Source of the DNA: Acidobacteriota bacterium
GTDB taxonomy: Bacteria > Acidobacteriota > Blastocatellia > Pyrinomonadales > Pyrinomonadaceae
Assembly (NCBI GenBank): GCA_019239425.1
Contig: JAFAZX010000046.1
Location: 1 to 64,000, forward strand
Reading direction: 5' to 3'
DNA length: 64,000 nucleotides
The first letter of the stretch is position 1, and every line of letters starts with the position of its first letter. A program made the translations under genes and the position numbers. Positions 8,020 to 16,589 of this stretch are shown piece after piece. The notes beneath the pieces are model-generated. The model was not told where the DNA came from, searched no databases, and saw only the letters and a program-made list of their open reading frames with translations.

Positions 8020-9852
8020 ATGGAGAACATACAGGGCGGGGTCGTCCCCGCGGAGATGCCGGAGCCGCCGGCGCAGGCCGTGACGGCCGAAGTCTTCGAG
8101 GCCCCGGACGAGCCTTCGCGGCGCGCGGGGCTGGTCGGATTCCTCCACAGCCCCGCGGTGCTGCTCGTCGTCGGCGCCGTCCTCATCGGCGCGGTCTTCT
8201 GGTACCTGCAGCGCTCGACCGGGTCGATCTGCTGCGGCGACTACGACGCCTACTACCACTTCCGCTGGAGCCGCATGCTCTGGGAGGGGATGCGCACCGG
8301 GCACTTCCCGCCCTCGTTCGACGCGCTGCCGCTCACGACGCTCAACCCGAAGGACTACGTCGACCACCACTTCCTCTTCCACGTCCTGCAGATTCCGTTC
8401 ACCTTCTCCTCGGACTTCCAGACGGGCGCGAAGATCGGGACGTGGCTCTTCGCGTGCCTCGCGGTCTTCTCGTGCTACTGGCTGCTGGTGCGCCACCGCG
8501 TGAGCTACCCGCTCGTCTGGCTCGTCGCCGTCATCGGCAGTTCCGCCCCCTTCCTCTACCGCATCAGCATGGGCAAGGCGATGAGCGTCACCGTCGTCCT
8601 GCTCGTCGTCGGCATCCACCTGCTGTTCGAGAAGAAGTACCGCTGGGTGCTGCCGCTGGCCTTCGTCTTCGCGCTCACGTACGACATGGTCTTCCTGCTC
8701 TGGGCGGTGGTCGGCTTCTGGGCCGTCGCGACGACGTGGCGCGAGCGCGCGCCCAACCGCGAGGTCGCGTGGGCGTGGGCCGCGCTCGGCCTCGCCCTCG
8801 CCGGCGGGGCGCTCGGCTTCGTCATCAACCCGTACTTCCCGCACAACCTCCAGCTGCTCTACGAGCACCTGGTCATCAAGATCACGGCCGGCGACTTCAC
8901 GACGGCCGTCGGGTCGGAGTGGTACCCGTACACGACCTGGGAATTCTTAGGGAACTGCGGCGTGGCGCTGGCGGCGATGGTCGTCGGCTACGTCTCGTTC
9001 AAAGACTCCGCGAGCGAGGGGAGGCAGAAGGCGCTCCTGCTCATGCTCTTCGCGACGCTGCTGATGCTCGCCAACATGCGCTGGCGCCGCTTCGCCGAAT
9101 ACTTCCCGCCGTTCGCAGTCCTCTTCGCGGCCTTCGCCGTCGAGCCGCTCATCCGCCGCGCGCGCGAGCGCTTCACGCGGCGCGAGGTGTCGGACGAGGA
9201 GAACCCGCTCGAGTTGGAGGCGCCGCCCCCGCCGGCGCGGGTCGAGAACGCGCGCGCGTGGGAGATGATCCTCGTCTCGACGGCCTTCGTGCTGCTGGCG
9301 GCGCCGATGGTCTGGTACGCGAAGGTCACCGCGCAGGACATCGCCGGGATGGCCGGCCCCGACATGTACAAGGGCGGCGTGGAGTGGCTCTCGAAGAACA
9401 CGGAGCCGGGCGAGCTGATCGTCAACACCGACTGGGACGACTTCCCCAAGCTCTTCTTCTACAACCCGAAGCTGGCCTGGGTCTCGGGCCTCGACCCGAC
9501 CTACCTGCTCGACAAAGATCGCAGGCTGGCCGAGCTGCACGGCAAGATCACCATCGCCAAAGACCTGACGGACGAAGAGGTGGCGAATCTCGGCCCGCTC
9601 GTCCGCGACAACTTCTGCCTCGGCGAAGGCGACCAGAAGCGCTGCGCGCGCTACGTCTTCACCGACCACGAGCACGAGGACTTCTACAACGACGCGCTCG
9701 ACAGCGGCTGGTTCGACGAGGTCTACACCGACGGCGACTGCTCCATCCTCCGCGTCCGCGCGGAGAAGGGCGCGCCCCCGCCCGACAACAAACTGCCCGG
9801 CGACACCGACGACGACAACACGGACGACGACGGCAAAACCCAGACGAACTAG
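8020..9852 (+). CDS. STT3-like GT-C family membrane glycosyltransferase
   Basis: 610 residues (start ATG 8020 behind GAGGGA; 7999 also possible). Ten or more hydrophobic helices are followed by a soluble C-terminal domain. The first extracytoplasmic loop carries GDYDAYYHFRW, resembling the DxYYHLR catalytic loop of STT3/AglB oligosaccharyltransferases and related GT-C enzymes. The C-terminal domain begins near WLSKNTEPGELIVNTDWDDF, placed like the STT3 globular domain, but I see no WWDYG motif. It may transfer glycans from a lipid donor at the periplasmic face; donor and acceptor are unknown. The tail is Asp-rich. Its stop overlaps the arsC stop on the other strand. Confidence 0.7.
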   Translation: MENIQGGVVPAEMPEPPAQAVTAEVFEAPDEPSRRAGLVGFLHSPAVLLVVGAVLIGAVFWYLQRSTGSICCGDYDAYYHFRWSRMLWEGMRTGHFPPSFDALPLTTLNPKDYVDHHFLFHVLQIPFTFSSDFQTGAKIGTWLFACLAVFSCYWLLVRHRVSYPLVWLVAVIGSSAPFLYRISMGKAMSVTVVLLVVGIHLLFEKKYRWVLPLAFVFALTYDMVFLLWAVVGFWAVATTWRERAPNREVAWAWAALGLALAGGALGFVINPYFPHNLQLLYEHLVIKITAGDFTTAVGSEWYPYTTWEFLGNCGVALAAMVVGYVSFKDSASEGRQKALLLMLFATLLMLANMRWRRFAEYFPPFAVLFAAFAVEPLIRRARERFTRREVSDEENPLELEAPPPPARVENARAWEMILVSTAFVLLAAPMVWYAKVTAQDIAGMAGPDMYKGGVEWLSKNTEPGELIVNTDWDDFPKLFFYNPKLAWVSGLDPTYLLDKDRRLAELHGKITIAKDLTDEEVANLGPLVRDNFCLGEGDQKRCARYVFTDHEHEDFYNDALDSGWFDEVYTDGDCSILRVRAEKGAPPPDNKLPGDTDDDNTDDDGKTQTN

Positions 9853-10262
9853 GCCGACTCCGTCCACGCTCGCAGGCGCTCGCCTATCTCGTCGCGCACG
9901 CGGCGGAAGGCCGCCAGTCGTTCGTCCCGTCCGCCCTCGACCGCCGCGGGGTCGTCGAAGCTCCAGTGGATGCGCTCCGCCTTGCCCGGGAAGGCGGGGC
10001 AGCTCGCGCGCGCGTTGTCGCAGACCGTGATGACGTAGTCGAACTCGCGGCCGGCGAACTCGTCCACAGGCTTCGAGTGGTGCGACCTGATGTCCACCCC
10101 GACCTCGCGCATCGCCTCGACTGCTTCGGGTCGCACCGCGCTCGGCCGCGTGCCCGCGCTGTAGACTTCGAACCGCCCACGGCCCAAAGCCCTCAACCAC
10201 CCTTCGGCCATCTGGCTCCGCGCGGAATTACCCGTGCAGAGGATGAGCACGCGTTTTGTCAT
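9849..10262 (-). CDS. arsC: arsenate reductase, LMW-phosphatase/thioredoxin type
   Basis: 137 residues (GTG 10271 is an alternative start overlapping the arsM stop). The P-loop CTGNSARS holds the nucleophilic Cys, and the relay pair is in VCDNARASC (seven residues apart), matching Cys10/Cys82/Cys89 of thioredoxin-coupled ArsC; HWSFDDPA follows as in that family. It reduces arsenate to arsenite in the cytoplasm, supplying substrate for ArsM encoded just upstream in the same operon. The gene ends tail to tail with the GT-C gene. Confidence 0.93.
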   Translation of the reverse strand: MTKRVLILCTGNSARSQMAEGWLRALGRGRFEVYSAGTRPSAVRPEAVEAMREVGVDIRSHHSKPVDEFAGREFDYVITVCDNARASCPAFPGKAERIHWSFDDPAAVEGGRDERLAAFRRVRDEIGERLRAWTESA

Positions 10263-10267
10263 CACGC

Positions 10268-11221
10268 TCACCGCGGCTTGACGGCGAAGACTTTGACGCT
10301 CGCCGCGTAGTCGTTGACGTTATGGCGCGCGAGTACCTCGCGCAGGTCGCCGTGCAGGTCGCCGTCGGAGGCGGAGGCGACCGGGCCGCAGCAGGAAACT
10401 GCCGCCTGAACTGCTCCCGCCGGCTCGGCGGCCGGAGCGCAGCATGAGACCGACGCGACGGGCAGGCTCTTCGGCGCGTCCTCTTGCATCGAGGGTGTGC
10501 AGCAGCCGGACTGGCCCTCGACCTGTGCGTAGGCGTTCAGGTCTGCGCCCGAGTCGATGACGGCGACTTCTGAGAATCCCGCTTCGACGAGACCTCGCCT
10601 GTAATCCTCAATCGGAATCGCCCCCGCGATGCAGCCGACGTAAGCGAGCAAATCCTGACTCAGCCCCAGAGGGAGCGGCCGCTTGAGCGCGATGTCGCTC
10701 ACGGCCAAACGCCCGCCGGGCTTGAGCACGCGCGCGATCTCGCGGAAGACAGCCGGCTTGTCCGGCGCGAGATTGATGACACAGTTGCTGATGACGACAT
10801 CGACCGACGAGTCGGCGAGCGGCAGGTGGTCGATGGTAGCCAAGTGGAACTCGACGTTGTCGTGCGCGCCCCCTTCGAGCCGCCTGGCGGCGTTGCGCCG
10901 CGCCAGCTCCAGCATCTCCGGCGTCATGTCGATGCCGATGGCGCGCCCCTCCGGCCCGACCTTCTCCGCGGCCAGAAAGACATCTAACCCGCCGCCCGAC
11001 CCGAGGTCAACGACCGCCTCGCCCTCGCGCAAGCTCGCCGTCGCGACGGGGTTCCCGCACGAGAGACCCATGTTGGCCTCCGCCGGGATCGCCGCAAGCT
11101 CCTCGGCCGTGTAGCCGAACGCCTCGGCCACGGCGCGCACGCCGCCCTGCTCGCTCGACAGCCCGCTCTTCGCGACCGAGCCGTACCTCTCCCGCACCAA
11201 CCGTTCGATTGAACTCGACAT
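10268..11221 (-). CDS. arsM: arsenite S-adenosylmethionine methyltransferase
   Basis: 317 residues. The SAM-binding motif is DLGSGGGLD, and the ArsM signatures are SCGNP, SNCVINL and GCIAGA, with the conserved cysteines that bind As(III). The C-terminal tail carries three extra Cys pairs (GCC, SCC, SCC), a common but variable feature. It methylates arsenite to less retained or volatile species. ATG 11221 follows a GGAGG site. Its stop overlaps the GTG start of arsC, so the two are translationally coupled. It is divergent from arsN-arsR across a region with ArsR-like half-sites. Confidence 0.93.
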   Translation of the reverse strand: MSSSIERLVRERYGSVAKSGLSSEQGGVRAVAEAFGYTAEELAAIPAEANMGLSCGNPVATASLREGEAVVDLGSGGGLDVFLAAEKVGPEGRAIGIDMTPEMLELARRNAARRLEGGAHDNVEFHLATIDHLPLADSSVDVVISNCVINLAPDKPAVFREIARVLKPGGRLAVSDIALKRPLPLGLSQDLLAYVGCIAGAIPIEDYRRGLVEAGFSEVAVIDSGADLNAYAQVEGQSGCCTPSMQEDAPKSLPVASVSCCAPAAEPAGAVQAAVSCCGPVASASDGDLHGDLREVLARHNVNDYAASVKVFAVKPR

Positions 11222-11253
11222 CGAAATCCTCCCTTCCAACATATCCGCCAAAG

Positions 11254-11306
11254 CGAATGTGTCAGCCATCCTACAACCGCACTTCACATTCGTCAAGACG
11301 TATGTG
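11254..11306. promoter_or_regulatory. putative ArsR operator between divergent ars operons
   Basis: The half-site CGAATGTG (11254-11261) is inverted at 11285-11292 (CACATTCG), and the latter forms an imperfect palindrome to 11306 (CACATTCG-N6-CGTATGTG). This dyad lies between arsM and arsN starts, where the ArsR encoded nearby would act. The exact site is inferred. Confidence 0.5.
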
Positions 11307-11333
11307 TAAAATATTTTCGGCCCGAGGACTTTC

Positions 11334-11834
11334 ATGAATACCGCCATCGAAAAGATGCTCCCCGCCCACTGGCCGCGCGTGCGCGCGGTCTATGAAGAGG
11401 GGCTGGCGACCGGTGACGCGACGTTCGAGACGGAGGCTCCCGAATGGGAACGCTGGGACGCCTCGCACCTGCGCGCGTGCCGTCTGGTCGCGCTCGCGGA
11501 AGGCGGACGCGTCGCGGGCTGGGCCGCCCTCAGTCACGTCTCCGCGCGGAAGGTCTACGCGGGCGTGGCCGAGGTGAGCGTCTACGTCGGGGCGGAATTC
11601 AGGGGGCGGGGCGTCGGCCGCGCTCTGCTCAAAGCGCTTGTGCGTGAGTCCGAGTCGGAGGGCGTCTGGACTTTACAGGCGGGCATCTTCCCCGAGAACA
11701 CCGCGAGCGTCGCGCTGCACGAGGCGTGCGGCTTTCGCGTGGTCGGCCGCCGCGAGCGAGTGGGTAAACTCAAAGGGCGCTGGCGCGACACGCTCCTGCT
11801 TGAGCGTCGGAGTCAGACCGTCGGAGTGGACTGA
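11334..11834 (+). CDS. arsN: GNAT acetyltransferase, ArsN/phosphinothricin acetyltransferase type
   Basis: 166 residues of the MddA/Pat-like GNAT group: N-terminal [14 protein letters not shown] (substrate region), [19 protein letters not shown] (acetyl-CoA pyrophosphate loop), [20 protein letters not shown]. Homologues in ars operons (ArsN1) acetylate arsinothricin, a glutamate-like arsenical antibiotic; others act on phosphinothricin or methionine derivatives. The substrate is inferred from the location, with arsR starting two bases after the stop and arsM-arsC divergent. Confidence 0.82.
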   Translation: MNTAIEKMLPAHWPRVRAVYEEGLATGDATFETEAPEWERWDASHLRACRLVALAEGGRVAGWAALSHVSARKVYAGVAEVSVYVGAEFRGRGVGRALLKALVRESESEGVWTLQAGIFPENTASVALHEACGFRVVGRRERVGKLKGRWRDTLLLERRSQTVGVD

Positions 11835-11836
11835 AG

Positions 11837-12229
11837 ATGAAGAAGAAAGAGGCGCAGTTGGAACTGCTCTTTAGAGCGCTGGCCGACCGCACGCGGCTGC
11901 GGCTCCTGAACCTGATGTCGGCGGGCGAGGTCTGCGTCTGCTTTTTCGTCGAGGTCTTGGGCGCGAGCCAGCCGAAGATTTCGCGCCACCTCGCCTACCT
12001 GCGCCGCGCCGGCGTCGTGGCCGCGCGCCGCGAGGGCAAGTGGATGCACTACCGCATCGAGACGCCCGAAGACCCGCACGCGGCGCGGGTCTTCGCCGAA
12101 GTCATGACCTGGCTCGGCGAGGAGCGCGAGATGCAGAAAGACCGCGCGCGCATGGAGAACATCTGCTGCTCCCCGCGCCTGCCCGTCAGGCTCCAGGGAG
12201 CCCCGCGCCCCGCGGCACTCTCGACTTAA
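11837..12229 (+). CDS. arsR: ArsR-family metalloregulator
   Basis: 130-residue winged-helix repressor: SAGEVCVCFFVEVLGASQPKISRHLAYLR recognition region and EGKWMHYRI wing. The CVC pair at the start of the DNA-binding helix corresponds to the ELCVCDL As(III) site of ArsR1-type proteins, and a C-terminal CC is also present. It should repress the divergent ars promoters until arsenite binds. It follows arsN by two bases. It is convergent with the phosphoesterase gene, 29 bp away. Confidence 0.92.
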   Translation: MKKKEAQLELLFRALADRTRLRLLNLMSAGEVCVCFFVEVLGASQPKISRHLAYLRRAGVVAARREGKWMHYRIETPEDPHAARVFAEVMTWLGEEREMQKDRARMENICCSPRLPVRLQGAPRPAALST

Positions 12230-12258
12230 AGACCGACCCGCCCGCTACCGCGTTTCTG

Positions 12259-13095
12259 TTACGCCCTTTGCAGGCGGATGACGGCGACCTCGGGGGGCGC
12301 GCCGAGGCGGACGGGCAGGCCGATGACGCCCGTGCCGCGCGAGACGTAGAGCTGCGTCCCCTCGCTCTCGTAGCTCCCGCGCAGGTACTTCAGATGCTCC
12401 CAGAACCAGGCGGCCGGCGCGCCGACCCACGGGAGCGAGACCTGACCGCCGTGCGTGTGCCCGCTGAGGATGAGCGAGACGCCGCGCGTCTCCGGCACGT
12501 CGAGCGCCATCGGCTCGTGCGAGAGCAGCAGCGACGGCCGCGACGTGTCCACGCCGCGCATCGCGCGCGCGAAGTCCGCCTTGCCCCAGCCCCAGTCGTC
12601 CACGCCCGCCAACTGCAACACGTCCGCCCCGCGCCGCAGCTCCGTGTTCTGGTTCGTCAAGACCTCTATGCCGCGCCGCCTGAGCGTCGCCCGCGTCAAA
12701 GGGCCGTCCGTGTTGTGGTCGTGATTCCCTAAGACCGCGAACACGCCCTCGGGCGCCTTCAACTCGCTCAAGACCTCCACGCAGGGTTCGACGAACTTCG
12801 GCAGGTCGGTCGTGTAATCGCCCGTCAGCGCGACCATGTCGGCGCGCGTCTCGTTCGCGAGCCGCACCACCTTCCGCACCTCTTCGAGCGACACCAGACG
12901 CCCGTGGTGCACGTCTGACACCTGCGCGATCCGGAACCCCTCGAACCGCTCCGGCAGCTCCCTAATCCTGATGACGGTCTCCGTCACCTCATACGCCCAG
13001 GCCTCCACGAACCCGCCGTAAGCCGCGGGCACACCCACCCCCGCGACCGCCGCCGCCCCCGCCAACCCCAGAAACTCCCTCCGCGTCAGACTCAA
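12259..13095 (-). CDS. Tat-exported metallophosphoesterase (YkuE/YaeI-like)
   Basis: 278 residues. TTG 13095 is chosen because it is preceded by AGGTGAGG and gives a Tat-type start with SLTRREFLG followed by a hydrophobic stretch; a GTG at 13143 would add an unlikely basic leader. Calcineurin-like metal motifs: DVHH, GDYTTD, GNHDH, SHEP and SGHTHGGQ. Members cleave phosphodiester or pyrophosphate bonds, including in lipid-linked substrates, outside the cytoplasm. Substrate not predictable. Convergent with arsR. Confidence 0.88.
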   Translation of the reverse strand: MSLTRREFLGLAGAAAVAGVGVPAAYGGFVEAWAYEVTETVIRIRELPERFEGFRIAQVSDVHHGRLVSLEEVRKVVRLANETRADMVALTGDYTTDLPKFVEPCVEVLSELKAPEGVFAVLGNHDHNTDGPLTRATLRRRGIEVLTNQNTELRRGADVLQLAGVDDWGWGKADFARAMRGVDTSRPSLLLSHEPMALDVPETRGVSLILSGHTHGGQVSLPWVGAPAAWFWEHLKYLRGSYESEGTQLYVSRGTGVIGLPVRLGAPPEVAVIRLQRA

Positions 13096-13181
13096 TCCCG
13101 CCTCACCTCGCCGCCGCACTTTAACACCAAACGCCACGCACACTCACACCCGCAAGCATCCTCAAACATTAGAGGCGCGGC

Positions 13182-13209
13182 TTGACAATCGGGGCTTGCG
13201 GGCTAGAAT
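13182..13209 (+). promoter_or_regulatory. tRNA-Ser promoter
   Basis: TTGACA (13182-13187), 16-nt spacer, TAGAAT (13204-13209), ending 16 nt before the mature tRNA. Near-consensus sigma-70 type. Confidence 0.75.
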
Positions 13210-13225
13210 AGGTCTTCGCCGTTGC

Positions 13226-13316
13226 GGAGATGTGGCCGAGTGGCTGAAGGCGGCGGTTTGCTAAACCGTTATAGGTCAAAAGCCTATCGCAGGTTCGAAT
13301 CCTGCCATCTCCGCCA
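13226..13316 (+). tRNA. tRNA-Ser (anticodon GCU)
   Basis: Class II tRNA with a long variable arm. The acceptor GGAGATG pairs with CATCTCC (13306-13312), then discriminator G and an encoded CCA (13314-13316). Anticodon GCT at 13260-13262 is in the loop TTGCTAA, and the T-loop is TTCGAAT. It decodes AGC/AGU. Confidence 0.97.
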
Positions 13317-13324
13317 GAAATTTT

Positions 13325-13406
13325 AAGTAGTCAGTAGACAGTAGCCGGTAGTCAGTAGAAGACGGGTGAGTCCTACTGACTGCCGGCTACTGTCTACTGA
13401 CTACTT
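13325..13406. repeat. heptad inverted repeat, CAGTAGG/CAGTAGA family
   Basis: 34-bp arms 13325-13358 and 13373-13406 with a single mismatch, between tRNA-Ser and gltX; the right arm ends in TTTT. The words are GTAGTCA, GTAGACA and GTAGCCG. Confidence 0.88.
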
Positions 13407-13413
13407 TTCCTTT

Positions 13414-14916
13414 ATGACCGTCCGCGTCCGCTTCGCACCTTCGCCCACGGGTTACCTGCACATCGGCTCGGCGCGCACCGCGCTCTTCAACTGGCTCTAC
13501 GCGCGCGCGCGAGGCGGGAAGTTCCTGCTCCGCGTCGAGGACACCGATTTGCAGCGCTCGACCGAAGAGTCTACGCGCTCCATCCTCGAAGGGCTGGCGT
13601 GGCTCGGCATCAGCGACTACGACGAGGAGATCGTCTTCCAGTCGCGCAACGCCGACGAGCACCGCGCGGCCGCGCTCCGCCTCGTGCGCGAGGGCAAGGC
13701 TTACCGCGACTTCACGCCGAAGGGCGAGCGCTCCGACGCGAACGTCAAGCAGGAGATCGCCGAGCGCGCGCGCACGGCCGCGAGCGAGGGCGCAGACCAC
13801 CGCGCGAACCCTTACAGGGATGTGCCGCTCGAAGAGTCGGAGCGCAGGGCCGAGGCGGGCGAGCCGTTCGCCGTCCGCCTGAAAGTCTCGCCCGAGGGGC
13901 AGACGCGTTTCGTGGACGCCGTCTACGGCGAGCAGGAGCGCGCGCACTCGGAGATCGAAGACCTCGTCCTTCTGCGCTCGGGCGACCTCTCGCCACTCTA
14001 CAACCTCTCGGTCGTCGTGGACGACATCGGGATGGGCATCACGCACGTCATCCGCGGCCAAGACCATTTGACGAACACGCACAAGCAGGTGCTCATCTAC
14101 GAGGCGCTCGGCGCGACGGTGCCGACCTTCGCGCACCTGCCCCTCATCCTCGCGCCGAACAAGGCCAAGCTCTCGAAGCGCAAGCACGGCGAGGTCGTCT
14201 CTTTGACGACCTACCGCGACCGCGGGTTCGTCCCCGCGGCCTTCCGCAACTACCTCGCGCTCCTGGGGTGGTCGCCGGGCGAGGAGAACAAGGAACTCAT
14301 GTCGCTCGAAGAGCTGGTCGGGCTCTTCTCGCTCGAGGGCGTGCACCGCTCGAACGCCGTCTTCAACTTCAGCGACACAGACCCGCGCCATTGGACGGAT
14401 CAGAAGGCGCTCTGGATGAACGCGGAATACATCCGCACGATGCCTCTGGAAGAACTGCTGCCGATGGTCAGGAGCGAGCTTGAGTCGGCCGGCCTCTGGC
14501 GCGCCGAGTACGAGGGCGCGCGGGCCGAATGGTTCGGCCGCACGGTCGAGCTCATCCGCCAGCGCTTCATCACGCTCAAGGATTTTTCCGGGCAGGGGCG
14601 CGCCTACTTCGCCGACGACTTCGAGTACGACCCGGCCGCCGTCGCGAAGAATCTGAAGAAGGACTCGGCGCTGCGCGAGCTGCTGCCCGGCCTGGCCGAG
14701 CGCATCGAGGCGGTCGCGCCCTGGACTTTAGAGAACACGGAGAAGGCGCTCCGCGACTTCGCCGAAGAGAAGGGCGTGAAGGCCGGCCTTCTCATCAACG
14801 CCTCGCGCACGGCCCTGACGGGGCAGTCGGTCGGCCCCTCGATGTTCGAAGTCTTCGACGCCGTCGGCCGCGCCGCCGCCGCGCGCCGCCTGCGCGCCGC
14901 CGCCGAACTCGTCTGA
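13414..14916 (+). CDS. gltX: glutamyl-tRNA synthetase
   Basis: 500 residues, class I synthetase. The HIGH-type motif lies in FAPSPTGYLHIG, KMSKS-type KLSKRKHG, and the anticodon-binding helical domain is C-terminal. It charges tRNA-Glu (and possibly tRNA-Gln, if an amidotransferase exists elsewhere). ATG 13414 gives the canonical MTVRVRFAPSPTG start; an upstream in-frame ATG lies within the repeat and is not credible. It follows tRNA-Ser and a hairpin. Confidence 0.97.
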   Translation: MTVRVRFAPSPTGYLHIGSARTALFNWLYARARGGKFLLRVEDTDLQRSTEESTRSILEGLAWLGISDYDEEIVFQSRNADEHRAAALRLVREGKAYRDFTPKGERSDANVKQEIAERARTAASEGADHRANPYRDVPLEESERRAEAGEPFAVRLKVSPEGQTRFVDAVYGEQERAHSEIEDLVLLRSGDLSPLYNLSVVVDDIGMGITHVIRGQDHLTNTHKQVLIYEALGATVPTFAHLPLILAPNKAKLSKRKHGEVVSLTTYRDRGFVPAAFRNYLALLGWSPGEENKELMSLEELVGLFSLEGVHRSNAVFNFSDTDPRHWTDQKALWMNAEYIRTMPLEELLPMVRSELESAGLWRAEYEGARAEWFGRTVELIRQRFITLKDFSGQGRAYFADDFEYDPAAVAKNLKKDSALRELLPGLAERIEAVAPWTLENTEKALRDFAEEKGVKAGLLINASRTALTGQSVGPSMFEVFDAVGRAAAARRLRAAAELV

Positions 14917-14966
14917 GGCTTTAACGTTTAGAGAGTCTTTGTGAAAACTTGAGAGGTGTTGCCGCG

Positions 14967-15632
14967 ATGATTAAGAGACTGTTCTTCAGCACGACCTTCG
15001 CCCTCGCGCTCTCGGCGTCGGCGCTCGCGCAGAACTCGAACGCGGGCACGACGCCGTCCACCGGGACGCGCCGCGCCGCGCCCGCGAAGACGAACACCAC
15101 GCAGGCGGGCCGGCAGGAGGCCCCGCCCGCTCAGGCGCAGGCGACGCCCGCGCCCGCACGCGCCCGCCGCACAACCCAGGCGACGGGCGAGGCCGCGCAG
15201 GTGCGCGAAGCCTTCGACTCGCTCGTGGACGGCATCCGCCGCGCCGACGCCGCGGCCGTCTCGAAGCTCTACTGGAACTCGCCGCAGCTCACGGTCTTCA
15301 ACAACAACGGCACCGTGACCAAGTCGTACGAGCAGGCGCGCAGCAACCGCGAGAGCCTCTACGCGAAGGTCTCGGACGTGAAACTCGACGTGCGCGACGT
15401 GCGCGTCAAGACCCTCGGGCCTTCGGCCGCGCTCGTCACGTGCCTCTGGGATCAGACGCAGACGGCCGGCGGGCAGTCCGAGCACGCCACGGGCCGCCTC
15501 TCAATCGTCTACCAGAAGGTCGGCGCCGACTGGAAGATCGTCCACACGCACACCTCGCCCGACCGGCCCGACCCCACGCGCCTCCTGCCGTCCGAGCGCA
15601 CGACGCCTTCGGACGCCCCCGCCCGGCCCTGA
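14967..15632 (+). CDS. secreted NTF2/SnoaL-like protein
   Basis: 221 residues: a signal peptide ending about ALAQ, then an Ala/Pro/Thr-rich linker, then a DUF4440-type cone fold (VREAFDSLVDGIRRADAAAVSKLYW; WDQTQTAGGQSEHATGRLSIVYQKVGADWKIVHTHTS). The DWKIVHTHTS ending is typical of this fold. Enzymatic or binding role unknown. A related fold occurs at 25128-25601. Followed by an intrinsic terminator. Confidence 0.8.
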   Translation: MIKRLFFSTTFALALSASALAQNSNAGTTPSTGTRRAAPAKTNTTQAGRQEAPPAQAQATPAPARARRTTQATGEAAQVREAFDSLVDGIRRADAAAVSKLYWNSPQLTVFNNNGTVTKSYEQARSNRESLYAKVSDVKLDVRDVRVKTLGPSAALVTCLWDQTQTAGGQSEHATGRLSIVYQKVGADWKIVHTHTSPDRPDPTRLLPSERTTPSDAPARP

Positions 15633-15661
15633 GCCGCGCGCGCCGCCTTCCGGGAAAGCGC

Positions 15662-15706
15662 AGAAGGCGCGACCCGCTTCGCCAAAGCGGGTCGCGCCTT
15701 CTCTTT
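15662..15706 (+). terminator. intrinsic terminator
   Basis: Perfect 18-bp GC-rich stem (15662-15679 with 15685-15702), 5-nt loop, then CTTTT. Ends the SnoaL-like gene transcript. Confidence 0.88.
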
Positions 15707-15854
15707 TAGCACTTCCGGCAGTGTGTCCGTGGGCCTCCGTGACCAGCACAGGAGAGTCAGTCGTCGCTGAGATGCGGCCAGCTTCAGCGCCACAACAACG
15801 TGCGGTATTATACATAACCCGCCCCGAAAAGGCGAAAAAAATTTATGTGACGGC

Positions 15855-15883
15855 TAGACAGCAAAGGCCGTTTTAAGTATAGT
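15855..15883 (+). promoter_or_regulatory. promoter of the Asn-rich lipoprotein gene
   Basis: TAGACA (15855-15860), 17-nt spacer, TATAGT (15878-15883), about 50 nt before the ATG. The surrounding bases are AT-rich compared with the region. Confidence 0.6.
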
Positions 15884-15932
15884 TTCCACGCTTGAGGTAC
15901 CTCAATTTCAAAGTAATTCAGGAGAACGATCC

Positions 15933-16262
15933 ATGCGTAAGACTTTAGCACTTCTGGCGTTGGCCGGTGTCGCGAGCCTCTCGGCCTGCGGCGGTGGCGA
16001 CAACACCAACAACACCAACGCCGCGAACGCCAACGCGAACAACGCCAATGTGACCGTTGGCAACGCCAACATCACCGTCGTCAACGCGAACAACGCCAAC
16101 ACGACGCCGTCGAACACGAACTCGACCATGTCGAACTCGAACAGCGGCAGCAGCACCAACATGAACGGTTCGAACATGAACATGAAGAGCGGCAACTCGA
16201 ACACGAGTGCTAACTCCAACGCCAACACCAAGGGCGGCAGCAACACGAACAACCACAACTAA
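15933..16262 (+). CDS. Asn-rich low-complexity lipoprotein
   Basis: 109 residues. The signal peptide has lipobox LSAC at about residues 16-19, and the mature part is almost entirely Asn, Ala, Thr, Ser and Gly with irregular NAN/NTN repeats. Codon use is dominated by AAC, giving the gene an AAC-repeat look. It was probably exported and lipid-anchored as a disordered surface protein; function unknown. It has its own promoter and a downstream terminator, so it is monocistronic. Preceded by AGGAG. Confidence 0.8.
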   Translation: MRKTLALLALAGVASLSACGGGDNTNNTNAANANANNANVTVGNANITVVNANNANTTPSNTNSTMSNSNSGSSTNMNGSNMNMKSGNSNTSANSNANTKGGSNTNNHN

Positions 16263-16345
16263 GGTTTCGCCAGTTCGTGTTGAAAAAGTTCGGGGGCGCG
16301 TAGTCGCGACTGCGCGCCTTCAGCTTTTTCCGGCGCCGACGGACG

Positions 16346-16388
16346 AGGGCCACGCGGGACGGACTCGAAGCCTGTCCCGCGTGGCCCT
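16346..16388 (+). terminator. intrinsic terminator-like hairpin
   Basis: 15-bp perfect stem (16346-16360 with 16374-16388) followed by CTCACTTTC. Serves the lipoprotein gene; the T-tract is weak. Confidence 0.65.
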
Positions 16389-16427
16389 CTCACTTTCAAG
16401 AACTCTGTGGCCCTCTAAAAGCCAGAA

Positions 16428-16467
16428 GCCTTGTCCCGGCGCTCCCCCAAACGCCTAGGACAAGGCT
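16428..16467 (-). terminator. intrinsic terminator-like hairpin (minus strand)
   Basis: 10-bp stem AGCCTTGTCC/GGACAAGGCT (16428-16437 and 16458-16467); read on the minus strand it is followed by CTGGCTTTT. Probably ends the 17165-16590 gene. Confidence 0.55.
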
Positions 16468-16589
16468 CTCAGCTTACCGATGCGCGGTGGGCGTTCCCCC
16501 GAAACCCGCCGCGCAACCCCTTGATGTGGAGGATAGTAAGGGCAAAGGTTGGCGCGCGTTTCCCCGAACTATCACTTTTCTGTTTCCGC

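Larger units (their letters stand above)
16263..16589. other. intergenic region with convergent terminators
   Basis: The 327-base gap between the lipoprotein gene and the convergent secreted-protein gene holds two terminator-type hairpins (annotated separately). I see no coding sequence or RNA gene in the rest. Confidence 0.6.
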
